Assembly: GCA_007844125.1 (NCBI GenBank) | Contig: CM017563.1 | Location: 30,667,828-30,731,827 of the forward strand | DNA from: Sinonovacula constricta | Lineage: Eukaryota; Mollusca; Bivalvia; Cardiida; Solecurtidae | Length of the DNA stretch: 64,000 bases | Direction: 5' to 3' | In this document: positions 1 to 14,300 of the stretch, one piece after another | Layout of the letters: every line of letters begins with the position of its first letter | Position numbering within the stretch: position 1 is the stretch's first letter | Position numbers and translations under genes: made by a program | The notes under the pieces: generated by a model | Told to the model about the DNA's origin: nothing | Seen by the model: only the letters and a program-made list of their open reading frames with translations | The model's database searches: none

Positions 1-2690
1 AGAGTTCAAGACGTGTCATTGCACCCACTGCCTGTTATTGTTAGTTCTCGTCTTTTAAAGATGGTATCCGACAGGTTGCCTATATCTCATATATGTAAAA
101 ATATCTTATGTCTTATCATATGCATTGTAGGTTTGAAGTGTTTTGTGTATATACGATTTTAAAATACACCGAAAAAAGAGGCTGTCCGATTGAAAACAAC
201 ACCAACGACGACGACAACGACACATTAATTTCATTTTCAAAGCTTGAGGGCGATGATCAACTCCTGCAAATAATCTTTATATACCTTATATTAAAAATTA
301 TATATCTGGTACGTACAAATGTAAATTTAGCTTACAATCTTTATAGTCTAGTAAAACATTTTAGAGTATAAAGTGTATAAAATGACCGTTCAGTGTTATT
401 TAGAAAACAATATCAAAATGAGTACTGTTATTTCACTTTTCACGATAAGATAACTAAAATTAACAAGAACTAAAAATTTAGACCAAAGTACATAAACTTT
501 TTTTTAAAAAATTTATACTTTTGTTACGCATTATTACAATTCATATTCGCTTTGAGTGTAGAATAAACGCGTAGGGAACAAAAGGGGAGTTCCTTTACTT
601 ATGTAAAAAAATATGCGTCTCGATGCAGATGCTTACTGATAGTTGTCTCACTTTGATGTGATATTTTTATTTACACTGTTTGATAGAAAAGCCGTCAGAA
701 AATGCGAGGTTGGAGCGCTCCACAAACCAGGTTTTTGCACCCCAGTTGGTCCTTTTGCCGAATTTTGCTTTTTGTGTGTTTTGTCTCGTTTCTGTGTTTC
801 GTCACATTTACATATACCCAGTTTGCTTTTGTCTAGAAGTAGTTTAGATGTAAATATGTGTAAAAATTTGTTATATTACTTTTTCTTGTTTACCAATTGT
901 TCTTGATCTGGAACTTTAGGATGTAAGAGATATCGCCAGTCAAGAATGGAACTAAAATGTATATAATCAAGTCTAGTTCACCTTTTTATCTTTCGGCAAT
1001 CATTGCAAAATTTAAAAAAGTGCAACTAAACAGTCACAGGTCAATGCATAACATAAACATTTTTTTGTTTAATTGCTCGGGTCATTGTTAATGTAGAAAT
1101 ATAGTTTTTTTCTGATTTTGCTAAAGCATATTCGTAAAAGACCGATGTATGCAGTAAATGTCCTTTCCATCAAAAAACATATTTGGGCGAACATTCAGGA
1201 AAATAAACAACAGCCAACGGCTTTGACATTAAAATAGCAACTTTGATTAATTTAAAAAATAAAACTCTACAGCGTTGTCGAGTGATATGGTGTTCACTAA
1301 CGTTCACTCCGTTTGAAGCAAAGCCATTAAAGCAACATTACACTACGTTAAAATTTTCACGGTTAACATTATGTTATTGACAGTGAATGACAATATGAAT
1401 TGAAAATTATGACAGGATGCTTTCATAATTTCATATCATTACACCCTTTCTAACTTGTCTTCATCCGCCACGTCGACCGAAACCTCGTTAAACGGTCGTA
1501 AAACTGTGCTTAATACGCCCTGAAACATAGTCCAATGTCTTGTTAGACGTACAGATGGACGAAGCAGGACGGGAAATTCGGAACATTTCGCGCTGGATAC
1601 GACCGATGTACATATTGTACTATGGCTTGAACAAGAGTACAACACGTGGCTATGGCGTCAGTAATGTCCGAGATGTTCTCCGGCGGTTAAAATGTAAAAC
1701 CTTGCCTGCGCCTTTACCTACTTACTTTCTAAACAAACTTGTAACATTTGTTACCGCCTTTATTATTATCTCGATAATTTTTTAAGCAAAAACTATGCTT
1801 AAAAACTTTAAAACTATTACTCCTCGGCCAAAAAGCGCATATTTGAATAAAAATGGTCCCAATTAAAAATAATTGACAAAGATTTACACAGTTGGCTTAT
1901 CTTTTTTTCATGACAGTTTATAGTTATTACTGGGTTGTCACATTCTATGAATCGCTGTGTTGTCCGAACATCTTCATTTTGTTGGCGGACTAAGAGCTTT
2001 ACATATATGACCTTTTTGATTGGCAATTTGCACCGTGTTGTACTTACGCTGTACAATACTTCTTGAATGTTCTGTTTAATGGCGACTGTTGTATACATTA
2101 AAATGATTTAGGAATCTTGTTAACCATTGATTTACGTTTGAGGAACACAGCTGACTTCGTGAGTAGACATGGGTGTATATTCATTAGTGGTGTTAGTGAA
2201 GTTATTTGCGTTATAAATACCATTTAATTAAATGTTATCACATGTCATTCTTCATTCATTTTTTTATAATTTTATTTATAATATCTTTGGTTGTATAATA
2301 TTGGCCATTAATGGAATGCCGTTGTCTTTGCGTGTCTTGATTTATCTTCCTTTGTTCTTGTCGTTTGTTATTTTGGCATTTTGCTGCGGCTACTGATGCT
2401 GGTGTTCTTACTACGTTTGTTGTTGGTTATAATGTTTTCACATGACAACGATGATAAGATCGTTAGCGAAAAATGTTTGTAATGAAAATCTTTGACAGAG
2501 AATCCTTTTCCATATAGAAAACTAATTACAAATTTGATTTCATACTTTCAGACATGTACGAGCACCTTTAGTTCTGTGATTCCTGTCCTCTAATTTCGCT
2601 TTCGCCACAGTAGGAAAACAAAGTGTCAATGTTATATTGAGACTTTGTTCTTTTATTTTATTTATATTGTTATATCTATCTTCAAAACTA
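1..2690. other. 5' flank, no gene recognised
   Basis: No convincing exon is visible. Short ORFs at 108-371, 643-906 and 1540-1785 have no recognisable motif. The 1441-1700 stretch is somewhat richer in G+C and has an ATG at 1555 in fair context (ACAG before it, G after it), but no downstream donor gives the phase 0 needed to join the exon at 5012. Positions about 55-77 match the left end of the inverted-repeat family listed at 15998, 50128 and 57099; no right end was found. Confidence 0.6.
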
Positions 2691-2887
2691 CAGTTGGGCC
2701 GATATCATCGATGCATCGGTGAATCGTGATAATTGTCTTCACGATACAGTATCGCGATACAATGTTAAGGTATCGATACAGGACGATACTATTATTATAT
2801 ACGAAACACTATAATTTATATCCATATTGCCTACTTACATACCGTTATTGGAAAAAATGCATCTATAATATCGCTTACGTAAATGAA

Positions 2888-2930
<43 letters not shown>

Positions 2931-3168
2931 AGCGCTTAATTTTACAAAATATTTGTTTCAGGAACAGCCTGACATTGAGTTACAGTGATGTTTTCACTTA
3001 ATAAACCTATTTAACAATAAACAGAAATGAGGATATTAATTTAGTAAGGCGTAAATTCACTAAATTGAATTTATTTTGTTTCAATGAAAATATCGTGATA
3101 CTACATCGCGATACAATTCAGATATCGTGATAATATCGTGATACATTTTCAGCGGCGATATCCAACTC
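2691..3168. mobile_element. Putative inverted-repeat (MITE-like) element, 'cgatatcg' family
   Basis: The interval starts with cagttggg and ends with ccaactc, giving an imperfect terminal inverted repeat. Both ends are packed with atcg/tatcgcgatac palindromic words (2700-2780 and 3090-3160). There is no coding capacity. A (TA)n microsatellite lies inside. No convincing target-site duplication was seen, so the exact ends and superfamily are uncertain. Confidence 0.4.
2890..2927. repeat. (TA)n microsatellite
   Basis: About 19 uninterrupted TA dinucleotides within the putative MITE. Confidence 0.95.
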
Positions 3169-5011
3169 TATTCCAAACGTGTCTACTAAAATTAATGTAA
3201 AATATATTAATATCATATTTCTCGTCATAAATTTGTATTATGTACCTTTATTACCAAAGTTTGTAAATTTATTGTGTTTATTGTGTTCCTGTTACATTGT
3301 TTATACGCGAATATGCGGAGGCAATAACGATGTAAATAAAATTACACGAACAACAAAAAAACAAAATAGCAAGATAACGCTGACGTATAATCTTTTTAAT
3401 GAAATTTTCTCATGTAACTTCAACAAGTTTTAGAAGGCAAAGAGTGAGTAGCATATTTGAGCAAAACACGTTGGCCACGTTTTAACAATGATAAAATTAA
3501 TAAGCTACAAACAAGGTTGCATCTTAGCACGATTGGTCGAGCAAAAACCAAGCTTAAATGTAGAATTAAAATAACAACAACCTCCACTAGCATAAGAAAA
3601 TCAATACAAATAATTTATATTTTTCCAATATACAATAATATAGTAAATATGACCAAAACAACGTAATTTATTTACATGTAAATTGATTATATAATAACTT
3701 CATATACTTGAGCAAAGAATTGCATGTGTCAAGTGATGAGAGTCACCTACCTTTGACTCTCCAGCCCCGCACTAATTCAATTTTTAATACATCATACGGA
3801 CAAAATTATAGTCAATATGGAAATGTCTATCTATTTCGTATAAAAGATCCTTTGTCAAATGATACGGTATAACTATCGAAGCACGATGCATTCCCTACCA
3901 ACCTGGTAAACGAGTTGAGTTGTGAAAAAATACATGTAAGCTAAAAATACTAAGCTTTTAAAGAAATTTTTGTTTGTTGACTGCTTAGGTCGAATTTAGG
4001 GTCCATAAATGCGTATGTATATCCAATATTTACTGTGATAAAGCTAAATGGATTTTCATTCATACTACCCTCCCCCCACCAAAATAAATAAATAAATAAT
4101 CAGGATCCGCCCTTAATCACCACATCCAGGTTTTGCAGAGACCGAAACTCGAACCTGTTCGACGAGGGCAGCATAAATAACAGCCCAACGTCGACATCCC
4201 CATTATCACCATAACAGTGCGCCCTGCAACGTATTTTGAGAACCCCAAAGCGTTGTGTTTGGGCATAGGCTGACAGAGACAAATACAAATGAAATCTCTG
4301 CAATGTGTTTTGACAATCAGGTTTTGCACTTATCAATTGTGTTTTGCACTCCTAGCTGAAATGCTAATCGTTCCAAACATGGGGTCGATATAAAACAATT
4401 GAACAGACATTTAACCAACTTCAAAATGTCACCGTCTTCTTAATTGTCGTCATTGATTATTAATAAGTTCATTATTTGACACATCACTGTCTTAATTAGG
4501 TTTTTAATCTGGGAGTGGTAAAGTTTATGATTTCGGTGTTAAGTTTTTTTTCCTTCACTGATTTCGATTTGTGCACGAGCTTCAATGTTTTTGGCTTTCT
4601 AGACATTTTAGTTAAAATGGCTAAAATGGTTGAAAGCGTCACGGCGATTTTTCTTTTTCAAACCAAACGGGAACGCAATATAATGAAAGACTGATTGTTC
4701 TAATCTAATCTACTTATTAAAGGTATTATTGTATTCCATTATTCAACGTGCGTTAGCAAAATGTTGCTTTGTTTTGCAAGAGTAAAATCAAATCATGCTT
4801 GACAAACGTTGACCAAACTGCTTCAAAGTCAAAACGATGCTTTCACATGCATTTTCTGGAGTTACTGCTTTGCGTGATAAATGATATCCAGCATGAGATT
4901 TTAATCTGATATTAACAATGTAAACATATTACATGTTTAATACCTTTGTGTTGCTTTTTAATAGATTTTAAAGCTTCCCAGTCATATACTCTACTCGTTT
5001 TATATTTTCAG
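3169..5011. other. Upstream flank or intron, no gene recognised
   Basis: AT-rich sequence without recognisable coding. Positions 4103-4113 (ggatccgccct) match the right end of the GGATCC-ended element family seen at 5767, 45967 and 47684. An in-frame ATG at 4946 opens into the exon starting at 5012 with no stop between them. The pyrimidine tract and CAG at 5000-5011 favour a spliced junction instead. Confidence 0.5.
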
Positions 5012-5309
5012 CCCGCTCTTCGTTTCCACGGTCTAAGCGGGTCCCTATGGGATCCCACCCTGGGGCGATCGCCGTCCATAGCAACGGACTCCCGACCCCC
5101 TAGTTACCGGTTTAGCGAGACCCACCGGGGCAAGTTTGATCCCGACTCGTTCAGCGACCAAGGTTCGCTGTATAATGCACGCAACGCAGCCCTTTCACCA
5201 TTGACGTTACGTCGACGCAACACGATTGGCGTCATCCTGGTCGCCATAGGTTTGCTTGCGGCTGTCGCAGCGGTTACTGGAACAATACTGCATTTCATTA
5301 ATCCAAGAG
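5012..5309 (+). CDS. Exon: cytoplasmic tail and transmembrane helix
   Basis: Acceptor tattttcag ends at 5011; donor AG|GTGAGT follows 5309. The exon begins at a codon boundary and ends in phase 1. It encodes a Ser/Arg/Pro-rich tail of about 75 residues, then RRR and a hydrophobic helix (starting TIGVILVAIGLL, about residues 75-97). Positive charge before the helix and an extracellular-type SEA domain after it indicate type II topology. The tail contains PPSY, a PPxY-type ligand for WW domains of the Nedd4 class, and several Ser/Tyr residues that could be phosphorylated. An alternative without splicing would start at the ATG at 4946 and add 22 residues. I prefer splicing because of the strong pyrimidine tract. 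Confidence 0.8.
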
Positions 5310-8300
5310 GTGAGTATTAACACCAATTAAAACTTCAAAGGAATTATGTCGTTATGACGAAATAAAGTTAAGAGTTAGACGATTTGATAACCATTCAGAT
5401 TTCCATTAATGACGGTGCAGCACTTTGAACTAAGTGAAGGCAATTGATGTTTTGCACGCCAGTTTACATTTTAAATTAGCAGTCATTCGAGTATTGATTG
5501 ATGTGTTATATATTTCAGTGTCAGGGCATATTTCTGCATTTTCAATCTGCAGTTTTCTCAGTCTTGTAGCTGTAAGGCGAATACTGAGATGACCCATATC
5601 AAATGATTTAAAGACACACAAGTTGCAATAACTACAATCGTGTATCGAATTTGATTGAAACACTCATAAAAATGTCTGTTAAATGTTCGCCATATTTGAT
5701 ATAGACGTAACAATGACATATATGCAGGTCAATTTCTCGGGGACGTTAACTTCTCTCTCCCCATCCCAGGGGCGGATCCAGAAAATTTTGGAGGGGCGGG
5801 GATGTATGAATCATTATCCATTCAACTTTATCGCAGTAAATACTACATATACACATACACAGTTAGGGACTCTAACTTCGACCTAAGCAGTCAACAGACA
5901 AAATTTACTCTCGAAACTTAATATGTTTCAGCTTACATTTATGTGTTTTCACAACTCTACTTTTTACCTGGTTGCTGAGGGGGGGGGGGGGGGTGATTCA
6001 CTCCCCTCGGATCCATCCCTGCCCCAATCATCTCCCTAACTCGTTGAGTCAAGTTGACGTATCGATACATTTGGCTCGCCCTTTATCATTCCTATTAGGT
6101 ACATGCTACCTCTGACCAGGCAGCAATACGCCATGTACTACAAGTGTACCTGTCAAGGTGAAATATACGTTTGTCCGTATAACAAACAAGAAAATGTCTT
6201 TTAGCACGTCAAAGCTAGACAGATGGTTTTTAAAGGCACATTTAGTAGACACATACACGTGTAGTAATTATAAAAGATAATTAAGTATTTTATAAAAAAA
6301 TATATATATAGTATAATTAAGTACTTCTCCGGTTATGTGACAGAATGAATTCACGTGATCACAACTTAAAATTATCTCCATTATAACGAATCCTAAATTT
6401 GAAAATCACACAACCGGATATATATTTAGATTACCAACTAAATGTCATGGGAACATTTATTTACAAGTATTTTGGCTTAAGAATCATTGTAAAATAAGAA
6501 TATATTTAAGATTTATTTTTTATCAGGAATAGGAAAATTGAGCAATTTATACACATGACATATTTTTTAAGACTTTTTTTTAAAAATCACATTTACTCAT
6601 TTTATGCTGACACCGGATCAACTAGTGCTATAACAAACCTAATCGGAACGCCCCGGTTAATTCACGGTTCATCTCTCAGACATCATAAAAACAACAAACT
6701 AAAATGTTATTTCTTATTACTTTAGAAAACGCAGTGACACTTGTATATCTAGCGGTTTGTGAAATGTAATTAGATAAATGAAAGTTTATCAAACAAAACA
6801 GTCAGAAAGCATTTCCTTCTCGCGTATTCTTTTCCCAATGAACGAAAGTCGCAATTCCGTACATGCATACATGTATATCCAAAGTGCTGATCGCACACAA
6901 TCGTGTAATTCCGGGTAATTCCGTTTTCGGGACACTCATCTTGACGTCTATCAAAAAAGTAGTCCCATTTAGGGAAATGGTCGAGGTGATCCGACTACAT
7001 ACATACATCCGAGAGATGATTATCCGAGGTGCCCCGATTGGAGCGCACAGAAAACGGAATTACCCGAGGAGTTCCGATTGAAACAAACCGTACAAGATGA
7101 GTGTTCGCCAAAAAAAGACTCTTTTGACTTTCAACACTTGTTAAGATCAAAAGATCCAGAGTATCATAAAAACACATATGTAGCATATGCTTGTGACAAA
7201 ATTGCAGGTGGTGTTTTATGTTTTAAGTTCAAACTTTGAACATATGACATTGTGTTAGCAAATGTCCTCCCACTTAAACATGGAATCGTAGATGACAAAG
7301 GGAACATAACGCCATAACGCATGTCTTAAAATAGTTGGTTTCTTTTGTGAAACCGTTAAAGCCATAATATCACTGGCAGGCAGGTTGTTTTACCTAATCC
7401 ATAACCGTTGTTAACTGTCTGTTGTTTAAAAATAGAACTACAAATGCTTGTTTCGTGTAGTTTAATTATACATTGTGACTGGTCCAACGTTTATAGGCAA
7501 GTCTTAACATAACATCTGTTATGAATTTACATTGGGTTAAGCCGGCGCTAATCTGTTCATTTGGATTAAAATCGGGTCCAATAAGTCGGTTCGCTATCGT
7601 TTTGTTCAGTATTCCGTGTAATTTACGTCGTTTTGTCCAGTTTTCTGTGTCATTTACATCGGGTCCAATAAGTCGGTTCGCTACCGTTTTGTTCAGTCAT
7701 CCGTGCAATTTACATCGGGTCCAATAAGTCGGTTCGCTATCGTTTTGTTCAGTCTTCCGTGTAATTTACGTCGTTTCGTCCAGTCTTCTGTGTCATGTAC
7801 ATCGGGTCCAATAAGTCGGTTCGCTACCGTTTTGTTCAGTCTTCAGTGTCATGTACGTCGGGTCCAATAAGTCGGATCGCTAACGTTTTGTTCAGTCTTC
7901 CGTGTAATTTACGTCGATTTGTCCAGTCTTCTGTGTCATTTACATCGGGTCCAATAAGTCGGTTCGCTACCATTTTGTTCAGTCTTCCGTGCCATTTACA
8001 TCGGGTCCGATAAGTCGGTTCGCTATCGTTTTGTTCAGTCTTCCGTGTAATTTACGTCGTTTTGTCCAGTCTTCTGTGTCATTTACGTCGGGTCCAATAA
8101 GTCGGTTCGCTACCGTTTTGTTCAGTCTTCTATGTCATTTACGTCGGGTTCAATAAGTCGGTTCGCTACCGTTTTGTTCAGTCTTCTGTGTCATTTACGT
8201 CGGGTCCAATCAGTCGGTTCGCTACCGTTTTGTCCAGTCTTCTGTGTCATTTACGTCGGGTCCAATAAGTCGGTTCGCTACCGTTTTGTTCAGTCTTCTG

Positions 8301-11300
8301 TGTCATTTACGTCGGGTCCAATAAGTCGGTTCGCTACCGTTTTGTCCAGTCCTCTGTGTCATTTACGTCGGGTCCAATAAGTCGGTTCGCTACCGTTTTG
8401 TCCAGTCTTCTGTGCCATTTACGTCGGGTCCAATAAGTCGATTCGCTACCCTTTTGTCCAGTCTTCCGTGCCAATTACGTCGGGGCCAATAAGTCGATTC
8501 GCTATCATTTTGTTCAGTCTTCCGTGCCATTTACATCGGGTCCAATAAGTCGGTTCGCTACCGTTTTATCCAGTCTTCCGTGCCATTTACGTCGGGTCCA
8601 ATAAGTCGGTTCGCTATCGTTTTGTTCAGTCTTCCGTGCCATTTACATCGGGTCCAATAAGTCGGTTCGCTATCATTTTGCCCAGTCTTCTGTGTCATTT
8701 ACGTCGGGTCAAATAAGTCGGTTCGCTACCGTTTTTTTCAGTCTTCCGTGCCATTTTTATCGGGCCAAATAAGTCGGTTCGCTATCGTTTTGTTCAGTCT
8801 TCCGTGCCATTTACGTCGTTTTGTCCAGGCTTCTGTGTCAAGTAGGTCGGGTCAATAAGTCGGTTTGCTAGGGTTTTCTCCAGTCTTCTGTGTCAAGTAG
8901 GTCGGGTCAATAAGTCGGTTCGCTATCGTTTTGTTCAGTCTTTCGTGCCATTTACGTCGGGTCCAATAAGTCGGTTCGCTACCGTTTTGTCCAGTTTTCT
9001 GTGTCAAGTAGGTCGGGTCAATAAGTCGGTTTGTTATCGTTTTGTTCAGTCTTTCGTGCAATTTACGTATGGTCTAATAAGTCGATTCTCTATCGTTTTG
9101 TTCAATCTTCCGTGTTATTTACGTCGGGTCCAATAAGTCGGTTTGCTATCGTTTAGTTCAGTCTTCCGTGCCATTAACGTCGTTTTGTCCAGTCTTCTGT
9201 GTCAAGTAGATCGGGTCAATAAGTCAGTTCGCTATCGTTTTGTTCAGTCTTCCGTGTTATTAACGTCGGGTCCAATAAGTCGATTCGCTATCGTTGTGTT
9301 CAGTCTTCCGTGCCATTTACGTCGGGTTCAATAAGTCGGATCGCTACTGTTTTGTCCAGTCTTCCGTGCCATTTACGTCGGGTCTAATAAGTCGGTTTGC
9401 TGTCGTGTTGTCCAGTCTTCTGTGTCCAGTAGGTCGGGTCAATAAGTCGGTTCGCTACCGTTTTGTTCAGTCTTCTGTGTCATTTACCTCGGGTCAAATA
9501 AGTCGGTTCGCTACCGTTTTGTTCAGTCTTCCTTGCCATTTACGTCGGGTCCAATAAGTCGGTTTGCTATCGTTTTGTTCAGTCTTCCGTGCCTTCCGTG
9601 CCATTTACGTCGTTTTGTACAGTCTTCTGTGTCAAGTAGATCGGGTCAATAAGCCGGTTTGCTACCGTTTTTCCAGTCTTCTGTGTCAAGTAGGTCGGGT
9701 CAATAAGTCGGTTTGCTATCGTTTTGTTCAGTCTTTCGTGCCATTTACGTAGGGACCAATAAGTCGGTTCGCTATCGTTTTGTTCAGTCTTTCGTGCCAT
9801 TTACGTCGGGTCCAATATGTCGGTTCGCTACCGTTTTGTCCAGTCTTCTGTGTCAAGTAGGTCGGGTCAATAAGTCGGTTTGCTATCGTTTTGTTCAGTC
9901 TTCCGTGCCATTTACGTCGGGTCCAATAAGTCGGTTCGCTACCGTTTTGTCCAGTCTTCCGTGTCATTGACATCGGGTCCAATAAGTCGGTTCGCTATCG
10001 TTTTGTTCAGTCTTTCGTGCCATTTACGTCGGGTTCAATAAGTCGATTCGCTATCGTTTTGTTTAGTCTCCCGTGTCATTAACGTCGGGTTCAATAAGTC
10101 GATTCGCTATCGTTTTGTCCAGTCTTCCGTGTCATTTACGTCTGGTCCAATAAGTCGATTCGCTATCGTTTTGTTCAGTCTTCCGTGTCATTTACATCGG
10201 GTTCAATAAGTCGAGTCGCTATCGTTTTGTTCAGTCTTCCGTGTCCTTTACGTCGGGTCCAATAAGTCGATTCGCTATCGTTTTGTCCAGTCTTCCGTGC
10301 CATTTACATCGGGTCCAAAAAGTCGGTTCGCTATCGTTTTGTTCAGTCTTCCGTGTAATTTACGTCGTTTCGTCCAGTCTTCTGTGTCATTTACATCAGG
10401 TCCAATAAGTCGGTTCGCTACCGTTTTGTTCAGTCTTCAGTGTCATGTACGTCGGGTCCAATAAGTCGGATCGCTAACGTTTTGTTCAGTCTTCCGTGTA
10501 ATTTACGTCGATTTGTCCAGTCTTCTGTGTCATTTACATCGGGTCCAATAAGTCGGTTCGCTACCATTTTGTTCAGTCTTCCGTGCCATTTACATCGGGT
10601 CCGATAAGTCGGTTCGCTATCGTTTTGTTCAGTCTTCCGTGTAATTTACGTCGTTTTGTCCAGTCTTCTGTGTCATTTACGTCGGGTCCAATAAGTCGGT
10701 TCGCTACCGTTTTGTTCAGTCTTCTATGTCATTTACGTCGGGTTCAATAAGTCGGTTCGCTACCGTTTTGTTCAGTCTTCTGTGTCATTTACGTCGGGTC
10801 CAATCAGTCGGTTCGCTACCGTTTTGTCCAGTCTTCTGTGCCATTTACGTCGGGTCCAATAAGTCGGTTCGCTACCGTTTTGTTCAGTCTTCTGTGTCAT
10901 TTACGTCGGGTCCAATATGTCGGTTCGCTACCGTTCTGTCCAGTCCTCTGTGTCATTTACGTCGGGTCCAATAAGTCGGTTCGCTACCGTTTTGTCCAGT
11001 CCTCTGTGTCATTTACGTCGGGTCCAATAAGTCGGTTCGCTACCGTTTTGTTCAGTCTTCTGTGTCATTTACGTCGGGTCCAATCAGTCGGTTCGCTACC
11101 GTTTTGTCCAGTCTTCTGTGCCATTTACGTCGGGTCCAATAAGTCGGTTCGCTACCGTTTTGTTCAGTCTTCTGTGTCATTTACGTCGGGTCCAATATGT
11201 CGGTTCGCTACCGTTCTGTCCAGTCCTCTGTGTCATTTACGTCGGGTCCAATAAGTCGGTTCGCTACCGTTTTGTCCAGTCCTCTGTGTCATTTACGTCG

Positions 11301-14300
11301 GGTCCAATAAGTCGGTTCGCTACCGTTTTGTCCAGTCTTCTGTGCCATTTACGTCGGGTCCAATAAGTCGATTCGCTACCCTTTTGTCCAGTCTTCCGTG
11401 CCATTTACATCGGGTCCAATAAGTCGGTTCGCTACCGTTTTATCCAGTCTTCCGTGCCATTTACGTCGGGTCCAATAAGTCGGTTCGCTATCGTTTTGTT
11501 CAGTCTTCCGTGCCATTTACATCGGGTCCAATAAGTCGGTTCGCTATCATTTTGCCCAGTCTTCTGTGTCATTTACGTCGGGTCAAATAAGTCGGTTCGC
11601 TACCGCTTTTTTCAGTCTTCCGTGCCATTTTTATCGGGCCAAATAAGTCGGTTCGCTATCGTTTTGTTCAGTCTTCCGTGCCATTTACGTCGTTTTGTCC
11701 AGGCTTCTGTGTCAAGTAGGTCGGGTCAATAAGTCGGTTTGCTACCGTTTTGTCCAGTCTTCTGTGTCAAGTAGGTCGGGTCAATAAGTCGGTTCGCTAT
11801 CGTTTTGTTCAGTCTTTCGTGCCATTTACGTCGGGTTCAATAAGTCGGTTCGCTACCGTTTTGTCCAGTTTTCTGTGTCAAGTAGGTCGGGTCAATAAGT
11901 CGGTTTGTTATCGTTTTGTTCAGTCTTTCGTGCAATTTACGTATGGTCTAATAAGTCGGTTTGCTATCGTTTAGTTCAGTCTTCCGTGCCATTAACGTCG
12001 TTTTGTCCAGTCTTCTGTGTCAAGTAGGTCGGGTCAATAAGTCGGTTCGCTATCGTTTTGTTCAGTCTTCCGTGTTATTAACGTCGGGTCCAATAAGTCG
12101 ATTCGCTATCGTTGTGTTCAGTCTTCCGTGCCATTTACGTCGGGTTCAATAAGTCGGATAGCTACTGTTTTGTCCAGTCTTCCGTGCCATTTACGTCGGG
12201 TCTTATAAGTCGGTTTGCTGTCGTGTTGTCCAGTCTTCTGTGTCCAGTAGGTCGGGTCAATAAGTCGGTTCGCTACCGTTTTGTTCAGTCTTCTGTGTCA
12301 TTTACCTCGGGTCAAATAAGTCGGTTCGCTACCGTTTTGTTCAGTCTTCCTTGCAATTTACGTCGGGTCCAATAAGTCGGTTTGCTATCGTTTTGTTCAC
12401 TCTTCCGTGCCTTCGTGCCATTTACGTCGTTTTGTACAGTCTTCTGTGTCAAGTAGATCGGGTCAATAAGCCGGTTTGCTACCGTTTTTCCAGTCTTCTG
12501 TGTCAAGTAGGTCGGGTCAATAAGTCGGTTTGCTATCGTTTTGTTCAGTCTTTCGTGCCATTTACGTAGAGACCAATAAGTCGGTTCGCTATCGTTTTGT
12601 TCAGTCTTTCGTGCCATTTACGTCGGGTCCAATATGTCGGTTCGCTACCGTTTTGTCCAGTCTTCTGTGTCAAGTAGGTCGGGTCAATAAGTCGGTTTGC
12701 TATCGTTTTGTTCAGTCTTCCGTGCCATTTACGTCGGGTCCAATAAGTCGGTTCGCTACCGTTTTGTCCAGTCTTCCGTGTCATTGACATCGGGTCCAAT
12801 AAGTCGGTTCGCTATCGTTTTGTTCAGTCTTTCGTGCCATTTACGTCGGGTTCAATAAGTCGATTCGCTATCGTTTTGTTTAGTCTCCCGTGTCATTAAC
12901 GTCGGGTTCAATAAGTCGATTCGCTATCGTTTTGTCCAGTCTTCCGTGTCATTTACGTCTGGTCCAATAAGAAGATTCGCTATCGTTTTGTTCAGTCTTC
13001 CGTGTCATTTACATCGGGTTCAATAAGTCGAGTCGCTATCGTTTTGTTCAGTCTTCCGTGTCCTTTACGTCGGGTCCAATAAGTCGATTCGCTATCGTTT
13101 TGTCCAGTCTTCCGTGCCATTTACATCGGGTCCAATAAGTCGGTTCGCTACCGTTCTGTCCAGTCCTCTGTGTCATTTACGTCGGGTCCAATAAGTCGGT
13201 TCGCTACCGTTTTGTCAGGTCCTCTGTGTCATTTACGTCGGGTCCAATAAGTCGGTTCGCTACCGTTTTGTCCAGTCTTCTGTGCCATTTACGTCGGGTC
13301 CAATAAGTCGATTCGCTACCCTTTTGTCCAGTCTTCCGTGCCAATTACGTCGGGGCCAATAAGTCGGTTCGCTATCATTTTGTTCAGTCTTCCGTGCCAT
13401 TTACATCGGGTCCAATAAGTCGGTTCGCTACCATTTTATCCAGTCTTCCGTGCCATTTACGTCGGGTCCAATAAGTCGGTTCGCTATCGTTTTGTTCAGT
13501 CTTCCGTGCCATTTACATCGGGTCCAATAAGTCGGTTCGCTATCATTTTGCCCAGTCTTCTGTGTCATTTACGTCGGGTCAAATAAGTCGGTTCGCTACC
13601 GCTTTTTTCAGTCTTCCGTGCCATTTTTATCGGGCCAAATAAGTCGGTTCGCTATCGTTTTGTTCAGTCTTCCGTGCCATTTACGTCGTTTTGTCCAGGC
13701 TTCTGTGTCAAGTAGGTCGGGTCAATAAGTCGGTTTGCTACCGTTTTGTCCAGTCTTCTGTGTCAAGTAGGTCGGGTCAATAAGTCGGTTCGCTATCGTT
13801 TTGTTCAGTCTTTCGTGCCATTTACGTCGGGTCCAATAAGTCGGTTCGCTACCGTTTTGTCCAGTTTTCTGTGTCAAGTAGGTCGGGTCAATAAGTCGGT
13901 TTGTTATCGTTTTGTTCAGTCTTTCGTGCAATTTACGTATGGTCTAATAAGTCGATTCTCTATCGTTTTGTTCAATCTTCCGTGTTATTTACGTCGGGTC
14001 CAATAAGTCGGTTTGCTATCGTTTAGTTCAGTCTTCCGTGCCATTAACGTCGTTTTGTCCAGTCTTCTGTGTCAAGTAGATCGGGTCAATAAGTCGGTTC
14101 GCTATCGTTTTGTTCAGTCTTCCGTGTTATTAACGTCGGGTCCAATAAGTCGATTCGCTATCGTTGTGTTCAGTCTTCCGTGCCATTTACGTCGGGTTCA
14201 ATAAATCGGATCGCTACTGTTTTGTCCAGTCTTCCGTGCCATTTACGTCGGGTCTAATAAGTCGGTTTGCTGTCGTGTTGTCCAGTCTTCTGTGTCCAGT

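Noticed and set aside
1540..1785. 81-codon ORF (MDEAGREIRN... from ATG at 1555) as first exon of the giant gene
   Set aside because: Available donors leave phase 1 or 2 and cannot join the phase-0 exon at 5012; no motif recognised.
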